The translations under genes and the position numbers were made by a program. Below the pieces are notes generated by a model that was given only the letters and a program-made list of their open reading frames with translations, was not told the DNA's origin and made no database searches. A stretch of DNA of 5,340 nucleotides. Source: an uncultured delta proteobacterium. Its GTDB lineage: Bacteria > Myxococcota_A > Polyangia > Polyangiales > Polyangiaceae. This document shows positions 1 through 5,041 of this stretch, in pieces. The DNA is taken from contig CAIOHM010000167.1 in the NCBI GenBank assembly GCA_903858055.1, positions 1-5,340 on the forward strand, given 5' to 3'. The stretch's first letter is position 1, and every line of letters starts with the position of its first letter.

Positions 1-398
1 GCGAGGCGCGCGAGGCGCTCTTCTCGCGGAATCGGGAGCGGGCGCGTGGGCGCGAGCCATAGGTTCCCGCCCGAGAGCGCGAGGAGCGCGGCCGCGCCGA
101 TCGAGTGGCCCACGCCCACCGCGACCATGCCCGGAGCGGCGACGAGGTCGAGCGCGAGGCGAAGGCGTCGGGCCCGGAGGAGCAACATGGGCTCGGTCGG
201 GTGCGGCGAGAGCATGCGCTCGAAGCGCGGCGCGGCGACCGCGAAGCCCCGCGCGGCGAGCGCGTCGAGGAGCGGCGCGTGACGCTCGGGGTCACCGCCG
301 CCACCCACCGCGAAGAGCACCGCGCGCGAGGCCCCCGCGGCCGCACGTAACGAGACGTCGAACGCCCCTTCTTCGTCACGAAGGGTCAAGGTTTCCAT
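1..398 (-). CDS. alpha/beta-hydrolase-fold protein, N-terminal fragment (runs off left edge)
   Basis: Reading the minus strand from an ATG at 398-396 gives 132 complete codons with no stop before the window edge, so the C-terminus is missing. The protein starts METLTLRDEEG. It has a hydrophobic strand followed by a Gly-rich turn (AVGGGGD, about residues 30-36), which fits an oxyanion-hole loop. A second strand (GFAVAAP, 51-57) follows, then a nucleophile elbow G-H-S-I-G at residues 97-101 that makes Ser99 the predicted nucleophile. This order matches alpha/beta hydrolases of the dienelactone hydrolase or esterase type, with no signal peptide, so it is probably cytosolic. The substrate cannot be told, and the acid and His of the triad would lie beyond the edge. 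A GAGGG ribosome site lies 8 bases before the ATG. The gene is divergent from the lipoprotein at 568. The fold is fairly sure and the function is not. Confidence 0.72.
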   Translation of the reverse strand, partial: METLTLRDEEGAFDVSLRAAAGASRAVLFAVGGGGDPERHAPLLDALAARGFAVAAPRFERMLSPHPTEPMLLLRARRLRLALDLVAAPGMVAVGVGHSIGAAALLALSGGNLWLAPTRPLPIPREERLARL

Positions 399-406
399 GG
401 CCGGAG

Positions 407-411
407 CCCTC
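407..411 (-). promoter_or_regulatory. ribosome binding site GAGGG of the hydrolase gene
   Basis: On the minus strand GAGGG ends 8 bases before the ATG at 398-396. It supports that start for the partial hydrolase gene. Confidence 0.5.
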
Positions 412-518
412 GCGCGCCGACGCGTCCAAGTCAAGGGCACGCCCGAGCTCCTCGCGCCGAGGGCGCGTCACCCGTTCGCGCGACGTGCGGGAATTCGGTC
501 GAGGCCAAGGTTGAGGAG

Positions 519-535
519 GTCGCCAACGGGGCGAC
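519..535 (+). other. small hairpin in the leader of the lipoprotein gene
   Basis: GTCGCC (519-524) and GGCGAC (530-535) are perfect complements around the 5-base loop AACGG, and a pyrimidine-rich run follows (about 537-554). The hairpin starts at the end of a strong Shine-Dalgarno-like GAGGAGGT (513-520) that has no start codon at a usable distance. It lies about 30 bases before the ATG at 568. It may be a leader RNA structure or chance pairing in GC-rich DNA. Confidence 0.25.
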
Positions 536-557
536 GCTTTCCTTCCCCTTCCGCTTT

Positions 558-561
558 GGAG
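558..561 (+). promoter_or_regulatory. ribosome binding site GGAG that fixes the start at 568
   Basis: GGAG ends 6 bases before the ATG at 568. Together with the lipoprotein signal peptide that begins there, it decides for this start over the in-frame ATG at 397. Confidence 0.6.
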
Positions 562-567
562 CTTACC

Positions 568-1794
568 ATGAACTTCTCGACTTCCTTCGGCCGCACCCTC
601 CTCGTCGCCTCCGCCCTCGCCGCGGGCGCCTCCCTCGCCGGCTGCTCCGGTTCGGCCGAAGAGGCCGTCACCGAAGACGGCTTCGGCTCCTCCACGGAGG
701 CGTGGACCGAGGCCTCGACCGGCACCTTCGACGCCGGTCGCCTCGCGCTCGTGAACACCTTCGCGCGCCCCTTCGACATGCAGCTCGCCTACGGCGACCG
801 CGGCGGCTGCCTCCTCATGTCGCGGCAGACCTTCGCGCTCGTCTACCCCGGGTATGAATACCGTATTCCCCGGTGTTACTCGGCTTCCGATCGCCAAGCG
901 GTGAGCGCCATGTACGCCTCGCCGGCCTCGCCCTTCGAGATGCCCGACCGGTACATCGTCAACCCGGACCCGGCGCCGAACTTCACGCTCCGCGTGACGA
1001 ACCTCGGCCTCAACTCGCTCTCGGCGAGCATGCAGCCCGACGGTCTCCACCTCCGCGGCAGCCTCCGCATCCGCTTCCAGGCGACCTCCTGGCTCGTGGA
1101 CCCCTGGGCGGAGCTCTCGAACGTCGCGGTCGACGCGCGCATCGTCACGAACCGCGGCTACCTCTCCGCCGACCAGGTCACCGTGAACCTCGGGAGCTGG
1201 TACGCCGAGTGCGGCGCGGGCAACTGGTGCGTGGGCTACGTCAGCAACGCGATCAGCGCGCAACGGGCCTCGCTCGAAACGACCATGCGCACCATGCTCA
1301 ACGGCTTCCTCTACAAGCCCGAGACCTTCCAGTACGTGTACGGCACCCTCGAGCGCGTCGAGAACACGGTGAACCGCCCCGCCGGCGCAGCCCCGTGGAT
1401 CGTCGGCCTCGGCTCGCTCCGCTTCGAAGGCGGCGCGTTCCGCTACGACATGCGCCGCGTGGGCGCGTCTTCGACCCCGAACTGCGAAGTGCGCGTCGCC
1501 TGCGGCACCACCGCGACCGTGCAGTGCACCGCGAACGCCGACCGCATCTCCCTCGCCGAGGGAACGCGCGCCATCGCCACGAACGCCACCAGCGGCGAGG
1601 GCGCCGCCACGCGCTTCATCGACCGCAACCTGCGCATGGACGGCAAGGCGCACCGCTACACCGTCTGCGCGATGAGCGACGACGCCCGCGGCACCGAGGT
1701 GAACCGCAGCTGCACGACCGTCGCGTTCACGGCGGTCGAAGCGGCCAACTGCAAGAGCCCCGCCCCCGCGGCACCGGCGCTCCCCGCGAAGTAA
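568..1794 (+). CDS. Cys-rich predicted lipoprotein of unknown function (408 aa)
   Basis: I do not recognise the family. The first 26 residues form a lipoprotein signal: a basic start (R9), a hydrophobic core and a lipobox L-A-G-C with the lipidated Cys at 26. Ser at +2 suggests the outer membrane under the E. coli rule. A Ser/Glu/Thr-rich linker (27-55) follows. The central part (about 138-250) alternates strand-like segments and contains a W-Y-A-E-C-x5-C pair (C215, C221). The C-terminal part (about 305-395) looks like a beta-sandwich with C306, C312, C320, C367, C382 and C395. With C81 and C103 this makes ten mature cysteines besides C26, enough for five disulfides in an oxidising compartment. 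The tail is Pro/Ala-rich. The frame stays open back to 397, but the ATG at 568 carries the signal peptide and the ribosome site. The lipoprotein call is strong; its role is unknown. Confidence 0.88.
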   Translation: MNFSTSFGRTLLVASALAAGASLAGCSGSAEEAVTEDGFGSSTEAWTEASTGTFDAGRLALVNTFARPFDMQLAYGDRGGCLLMSRQTFALVYPGYEYRIPRCYSASDRQAVSAMYASPASPFEMPDRYIVNPDPAPNFTLRVTNLGLNSLSASMQPDGLHLRGSLRIRFQATSWLVDPWAELSNVAVDARIVTNRGYLSADQVTVNLGSWYAECGAGNWCVGYVSNAISAQRASLETTMRTMLNGFLYKPETFQYVYGTLERVENTVNRPAGAAPWIVGLGSLRFEGGAFRYDMRRVGASSTPNCEVRVACGTTATVQCTANADRISLAEGTRAIATNATSGEGAATRFIDRNLRMDGKAHRYTVCAMSDDARGTEVNRSCTTVAFTAVEAANCKSPAPAAPALPAK

Positions 1795-1821
1795 CGCCCG
1801 CCACGAACCACCGCACGGAAG

Positions 1822-1852
1822 ACCCTCCGCTTGCCTCGCGCACGCGGAGGGT
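1822..1852. terminator. bidirectional terminator-like hairpin between convergent genes
   Basis: ACCCTCCGC (1822-1830) and GCGGAGGGT (1844-1852) are perfect 9-bp complements around a 13-base loop. They lie in the 65-bp gap between the plus-strand lipoprotein stop (1794) and the minus-strand gene stop (1860), where a terminator serving both is expected. There is no long T-run on either side, only TTC on plus and TCTTCC on minus, so intrinsic strength is uncertain. It could instead protect both 3' ends. Confidence 0.6.
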
Positions 1853-1859
1853 TCACGCG

Positions 1860-2165
1860 TCAGTTGACGTGCGTTCCGCCGTCGCAGAGGAGCGCGGCGG
1901 TCGTGGTCGTCGTCCGGTTCACGGGCATCTCGCAGGTCTTCGCGTTCGCAGCGGTCGAGCACGACTTCGTCCCGCCGATCTTGCAGCCGCGCTTCTCGCA
2001 GGCCTTGCGCGCCTCGGAGGTGTCCTTGCTGCCGTAGGGGCACTGCTGGCACCCGCCCGAGCTCGCCGAGGTGCAGATGTAACAGCCCTCCGACGCAGCG
2101 GCGCTCGTGGGCGCGGCGAAGAGGGCGGCGAGAGCGAGGGCGGCGGAGACGACGAAGCGCTTCAT
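1860..2165 (-). CDS. small secreted Cys-rich protein (101 aa), unknown function
   Basis: I do not recognise a named family. The protein begins MKRFVV, followed by an Ala/Leu-rich hydrophobic core and a likely signal peptidase I site near T-S-A-A-A-S (20-25). The mature part of about 76 residues has nine cysteines at 28, 31, 39, 42, 56, 61, 69, 78 and 94. The first four form two C-x2-C pairs (C-Y-I-C and C-Q-Q-C), a spacing seen in metal-binding knuckles as well as in disulfide-rich exported proteins. An odd count leaves one Cys free, or available for an intermolecular bond. A run of five Thr (85-89) precedes the last Cys. A signal peptide and AAAGGA 8 bases before the ATG support the start. 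It is convergent with the lipoprotein at 568 and divergent from the aldo/keto reductase. Being a real exported protein is likely; its role is open. Confidence 0.8.
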   Translation of the reverse strand: MKRFVVSAALALAALFAAPTSAAASEGCYICTSASSGGCQQCPYGSKDTSEARKACEKRGCKIGGTKSCSTAANAKTCEMPVNRTTTTTAALLCDGGTHVN

Positions 2166-2173
2166 GGCAGAGG

Positions 2174-2179
2174 TCCTTT
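2174..2179 (-). promoter_or_regulatory. ribosome binding site AAAGGA of the Cys-rich protein gene
   Basis: On the minus strand AAAGGA ends 8 bases before the ATG at 2165-2163. It is among the best Shine-Dalgarno matches in the window and confirms the start of this small gene. Confidence 0.6.
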
Positions 2180-2204
2180 CGCACGGGCCGCTGGGGCCGG
2201 GCTC

Positions 2205-2216
2205 GCGAAGCTTCGC
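2205..2216. promoter_or_regulatory. perfect 12-bp palindrome in divergent intergenic region, candidate operator
   Basis: GCGAAGCTTCGC is a perfect palindrome with no spacer. It sits near the middle of the 89-bp gap between the divergent starts at 2165 and 2255, where both promoters must lie. That placement suits an operator for a dimeric regulator acting on either gene. No convincing -35/-10 pair is visible around it, and a 12-bp palindrome can arise by chance. Confidence 0.3.
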
Positions 2217-2254
2217 ATGGATGCGCGCGGCGTGGCGAGGTAAGCTCCGAAGCC

Positions 2255-3226
2255 ATGCAATACCGCCGCCTTGGTCGCTCGGGTCTGAAGGTCAGTGAAC
2301 TCTCGCTCGGTGCCTGGCTCACCTACGGCGGCACGGTGCAAGCCGAGGGCGCCGAGGCATGCATGCGCGAGGCCTACGAGGCGGGCATCAACTTCTTCGA
2401 CAACGCCGAGGTGTACGCCGAGGGCAAGGCCGAGCTCGTCATGGGCGAGGTGCTCAAGAAGGCCGGCTGGCGCCGCGAGTCGCTCGTCGTGAGCACGAAA
2501 CTCTTCTGGGGAGGCCAGGGCCCCAACGACCAAGGCCTCTCGCACAAGCACATCGCCGAAGGCATGAACGCCTCGCTGCGCCGCTTGCAGCTCGAGTACG
2601 TCGACATCGTCTTCGCGCACCGCCCGGACTTCAAGACGCCCATCGAAGAGACCGTCCGCGCGATGGACCTCCTCATTCGCCAAGGCAAGGCGTTTTACTG
2701 GGGAACGAGCGAGTGGCCGGCGGATCGCATCGCTATGGCCCACGCCTTCGCCGAGCGCCACGGGCTCTTCCCGCCGGTCTGCGAGCAGCCCCAGTACCAC
2801 ATGCTCCACCGCGACCGCGTCGAGCGCGAGTACGCGCCGCTCTACGACTCCATGGGCCTCGGCACCACGATCTGGTCGCCGCTCGCCTCCGGCCTTTTGA
2901 CTGGAAAGTACAACGAAGGCATCCCCGACGGCACGCGCCTCGCCGACCCGCAGCTCGGCTGGCTCCGTGAGAAGGTGCTCGTGGAGGGCAACCTTGACAA
3001 GGCACGCCGCCTCACGACCATCGCGCGCGATCTCGGCGCCTCGCTCTCGCAGCTCGCCATCGCCTGGTGCCTCAAGAACGAGCGCGTGAGCACGGTCATC
3101 ACGGGCGCCACCAAGGTGGAGCAGCTGCGCGAGAACCTTGGCGCGACGGCGATCGTCCCCAAACTCTCCAGCGAGGTCGTCTGGGCCATCGAGACCATCC
3201 TCGACAACAAGCCCAACGTCGGCTGA
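2255..3226 (+). CDS. aldo/keto reductase, Kv channel beta-subunit-like (323 aa)
   Basis: This is a cytosolic NADPH-dependent oxidoreductase of the aldo/keto reductase superfamily, a TIM barrel that reduces aldehydes and ketones. It matches eukaryotic voltage-gated K+ channel beta subunits (AKR6) along its whole length, as I recall them: Y-R-x-L-G-x-S-G-L near the start, F-D-N-A-E-V-Y (48-54), F-W-G-G (84-87), W-G-T-S (149-152), W-S-P-L-A-S-G (207-213), Q-L-A-I-A-W-C-L (266-273) and the closing P-K-L-S-S near the C-terminus. The catalytic tetrad is D49, Y54, K82 and H122. H122 lies in F-A-H-R-P-D, where mammalian Kv-beta has Asn and ordinary AKRs have His. The late G-A-T-K-x-x-Q-L-x-E-N-L-G segment (284-296) is the cofactor phosphate site. 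Length is normal for the family. The ribosome site is poor: GAGG lies 14 bases before the ATG. The stop is 13 bases before the hydroxylase gene, implying an operon. The natural substrate is not known. Confidence 0.95.
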   Translation: MQYRRLGRSGLKVSELSLGAWLTYGGTVQAEGAEACMREAYEAGINFFDNAEVYAEGKAELVMGEVLKKAGWRRESLVVSTKLFWGGQGPNDQGLSHKHIAEGMNASLRRLQLEYVDIVFAHRPDFKTPIEETVRAMDLLIRQGKAFYWGTSEWPADRIAMAHAFAERHGLFPPVCEQPQYHMLHRDRVEREYAPLYDSMGLGTTIWSPLASGLLTGKYNEGIPDGTRLADPQLGWLREKVLVEGNLDKARRLTTIARDLGASLSQLAIAWCLKNERVSTVITGATKVEQLRENLGATAIVPKLSSEVVWAIETILDNKPNVG

Positions 3227-3239
3227 GCGCGCCCGTGCC

Positions 3240-4355
3240 ATGAACGAAAAGCTGATCGCCCTCTCGGTCCCGGTCTTCTTCGTCTCGATGATCGTCGAGT
3301 TCTTCCTGAACCGCGCTCACCTTGGGAAAAACCCGCAACCCGAGCGCCTCGGCGCCGGCGCGTACCGTGTCGCGGACACGTTCTGCAACCTCGCGTGCGG
3401 CATCGGCAACCAGCTCTTCGATCCGGTGCTCCGCGTCTTCGGTTTCGCGGCGTACGCGTTCTGCTTCGCCCACGGCCCCGGGCTCTTCCGCGGGCACGAG
3501 ACCGCCGAGTGGGTCGTCGCCTTCGTCGGCGTCGACTTCTTCTACTACTGGTTCCACCGGGCTTCGCACCGCGTGAACGTGTTCTGGGCCGCGCACGCCG
3601 TGCACCACCAGAGCGAGGAGTACAACCTCAGCGTGGCGCTTCGGCAGCCGTGGCTCGAGAAGATCCTCGACGTGCCCTTCTACCTGCCGCTCGCCTTCCT
3701 CGGCGTGCGTCCCGAGGTCTACATGACCTCGTTCACCGTCAACCTGATTTACCAGTTCTTCCTGCACGCGACCTTCGTGCCGAAGCTGGGGTTCCTGGAA
3801 TACTTCTTCAATACGCCGTCTCACCACCGTGTGCATCACGGCATCGACCCGCAGTACATCGACCGGAACTACGGCGGCATGCTGATCGTGTGGGACCGTC
3901 TCTTCGGCTCGTTCGAGGAAGAGGGCGCCACGGTCCACTACGGAACCGTGAAGCCGCTCGCCTCGTACAACCCGCTCTGGGCCAACGTGGCCGTGTGGGC
4001 GCAGCTCGCGAAGATCGCCGCACGCACGGGGCGCTTCGTCGACAAGGTGGCCATCTTCTTCGCGCCGCCCGAGTGGCTCCCGGCGGACCACGGAGGCCCC
4101 GTGGTGGTGCCTCCGGTGTCCCCGGAGCGTCGTCTCTATGACCCGCACGCCTCGCGGGGCGCGCAGGTGCTCGCCGGCGCCGCGCTCATCGCGGGCACCG
4201 TGGCGCTCGTCTGGTTTCTCGAGGTGCAGAGCACGCTGCCCATGGCTGCGCTGCTGGGAGCTCTCGCGCTCGCGGTGCTCGTCCTGGCCACGGCCGGTCG
4301 AGCCCTCGGCGCGCATGCACCGTCGGTGGAAGCTTCACGTTCGCAAGCCGCGTGA
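3240..4355 (+). CDS. sterol desaturase/fatty acid hydroxylase superfamily membrane protein, AGMO-like (371 aa)
   Basis: This is an integral-membrane di-iron oxygenase. The metal-binding His boxes are H106-R-A-S-H110, H119-A-V-H-H123 and H196-R-V-H-H200, with an extra His176. Text around the boxes (F-W-A-A-H-x-V-H-H-x-S-E-E-Y-N-L-S-x-A-L-R-Q and N-T-P-S-H-H-R-V-H-H-G followed by I-D-R-N-Y-G-G) resembles alkylglycerol monooxygenase (AGMO/TMEM195) more than C-5 sterol desaturase. AGMO cleaves the ether bond of alkylglycerols, giving glycerol and a fatty aldehyde, and uses tetrahydrobiopterin in animals. Membrane segments are likely at about 5-23, 91-105 and 143-180, plus a C-terminal pair at about 308-327 and 333-352. 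The frame is open back to 3138, but the ATG at 3240 gives a normal N-terminus and avoids overlapping the reductase. No clear ribosome site is seen, so translation is probably coupled to the upstream gene. Superfamily is certain; AGMO activity is inferred. Confidence 0.93.
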   Translation: MNEKLIALSVPVFFVSMIVEFFLNRAHLGKNPQPERLGAGAYRVADTFCNLACGIGNQLFDPVLRVFGFAAYAFCFAHGPGLFRGHETAEWVVAFVGVDFFYYWFHRASHRVNVFWAAHAVHHQSEEYNLSVALRQPWLEKILDVPFYLPLAFLGVRPEVYMTSFTVNLIYQFFLHATFVPKLGFLEYFFNTPSHHRVHHGIDPQYIDRNYGGMLIVWDRLFGSFEEEGATVHYGTVKPLASYNPLWANVAVWAQLAKIAARTGRFVDKVAIFFAPPEWLPADHGGPVVVPPVSPERRLYDPHASRGAQVLAGAALIAGTVALVWFLEVQSTLPMAALLGALALAVLVLATAGRALGAHAPSVEASRSQAA

Positions 4356-4379
4356 ATCGTCGCGGTTCGCGCTCGGCGA

Positions 4380-4844
4380 TCAGCCGGAGGCGCCGAACAC
4401 TGCGTGACGTTCGCTCGTCGGCATGGAGTGGCTGGTGGCCACGCCGGGGCCCGAGGCCGAGAGTCCGTTCGTCACGTGGGAGCTCCCGTTCGGGGCGTGT
4501 GCCGCGCCGGAGGAGGTCACGTTGTTGGGCGTGGCCGCGTGCCCGTTGCGGAGGCGGCGGTCTTGCAGTTCCACGAGGGCCGCGTCGCATTCGGCCTTCG
4601 TCGGCACGGCCTCGTCGATGCCGAGGTTCATGGCCGTCGTCACGCCGAAGAGCGTGCGGGTCGAGCAAGGGCGGCGCCCGTACTCGAGGTCTTGGTAGAA
4701 TTTCACGTCGATGCCGCAGGTGTCGGCGGCCTTCGCCTGCGTGATCCCGAGGCGCTTGCGGTGGGCGGCGAGCCGCTTACCGAGAGCGCGAAGCCAAGCG
4801 TCGTAGTGCATGTCGTCGTTGGGCCCAGTCTTTTTTGAAGTCAT
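4380..4844 (-). CDS. XRE-family helix-turn-helix transcriptional regulator (154 aa)
   Basis: Residues about 18-78 form a Cro/C1-type helix-turn-helix: L-G-K-R-L-A-A-H-R-K-R-L-G-I-T-Q leads into the recognition region (Q36-A-K-A-A-D, then G44-I-D-x-K-F-Y-Q-D-L-E-Y-G-R-R-P). The final helix (T64-L-F-G-V-T-T-A-M-N-L-G) is also typical. After a short helix (about 83-95), residues 96-154 are rich in Asn, Ser, Gly, His and Ala with no hydrophobic core, so the tail is probably disordered. No peptidase, cupin or toxin domain is fused. The frame extends upstream to 4988, but the N-terminal 48 residues from there are Arg-rich and unlike the family. The ATG at 4844 is preferred, though AGGG lies only 3 bases before it. 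The gene is convergent with the hydroxylase (24-bp gap) and divergent from the lipoprotein at 5042. Target genes are unknown; self-regulation through the upstream inverted repeat is possible. Confidence 0.88.
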   Translation of the reverse strand: MTSKKTGPNDDMHYDAWLRALGKRLAAHRKRLGITQAKAADTCGIDVKFYQDLEYGRRPCSTRTLFGVTTAMNLGIDEAVPTKAECDAALVELQDRRLRNGHAATPNNVTSSGAAHAPNGSSHVTNGLSASGPGVATSHSMPTSERHAVFGASG

Positions 4845-4908
4845 GCACCCTGACTTAGCGTCGCCCCGTCGCCGCGAAATCCACGAACCCGTTTTGGCAC
4901 CGCCGCTC

Positions 4909-4923
4909 GCGCAGGTTCTGCGC
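4909..4923. promoter_or_regulatory. inverted repeat GCGCAG-GTT-CTGCGC, candidate operator
   Basis: Two perfect 6-bp arms (4909-4914 and 4918-4923) flank a 3-base centre, 65 bases upstream of the regulator start at 4844 and in the gap shared with the divergent gene at 5042. Short dyads like this are typical targets of XRE-type dimers, so autoregulation is plausible. No second copy is visible in the gap. Confidence 0.3.
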
Positions 4924-4970
4924 CGCGATGCGCAAATTTCCTCGCCATCGTGAAGGGCCGCGCGCACGCG

Positions 4971-4990
4971 CCTCCAAACTTCCTCCAAAC
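4971..4990. repeat. tandem direct repeat CCTCCAAAC, 11-bp period
   Basis: The 9-base unit CCTCCAAAC occurs at 4971-4979 and again at 4982-4990, separated by TT. An 11-bp period puts both units on the same DNA face. The pair lies 52-71 bases before the ATG at 5042, an upstream position suited to an activator that binds head-to-tail. With two copies only, chance is not excluded. Confidence 0.35.
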
Positions 4991-5041
4991 CTCTCCCGGG
5001 CGTTGCACCCCCTCTCCATCTCCGCGATCCTCAGGCGCACC

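Noticed and set aside
429..434. Minus-strand TTGACT resembling a -35 box for the hydrolase gene
   Set aside because: At 17-bp spacing the -10 position reads GAGGGC, which is the ribosome site and has no resemblance to TATAAT.
397..567. 57-codon N-terminal extension of the lipoprotein from an in-frame ATG at 397
   Set aside because: It would bury the signal peptide inside the protein, overlaps the start of the divergent hydrolase, and lacks the good ribosome site found before 568.
873..2243. Plus-strand open frame of 456 codons in another frame over the lipoprotein and Cys-rich genes
   Set aside because: The product is Arg/Pro/His-rich low-complexity, spans the terminator hairpin and two genes, and has no recognisable domain.
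376..2322. Minus-strand open frame of 648 codons opposite the lipoprotein gene
   Set aside because: It is a shadow of the GC-rich plus-strand gene. The translation is dominated by Arg, Ala, Gly and His with no domain, and it overlaps two better-supported genes.
3138..3239. 34-codon N-terminal extension of the hydroxylase overlapping the reductase 3' end
   Set aside because: The extension is Ser/Arg/Pro-rich out-of-frame reductase sequence. The ATG at 3240 gives the expected hydrophobic N-terminus.
3099..4316. Minus-strand open frame of 405 codons opposite the hydroxylase
   Set aside because: It is composed of charged His/Arg/Glu-rich text mirroring the hydroxylase codons. The plus strand holds an unmistakable His-box enzyme.
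4334..4356. TTCACG...CGTGAA inverted repeat overlapping the hydroxylase stop codon
   Set aside because: Only 6 bp of stem, mostly inside the coding region, with no T-run. Too weak to call a terminator.
4831..4838. A-AAA-AAG heptamer on the minus strand at codons 3-5 of the regulator, in phase for -1 frameshifting
   Set aside because: The -1 frame closes after about 18 codons without any domain, and no ribosome-site-like stimulator or clear downstream stem was found. Probably just two Lys codons.
4895..4910. TGGCAC-like element resembling a sigma-54 promoter
   Set aside because: The downstream GC is one base too far (11 rather than 10 bases after GG) and the TTGC part does not match.
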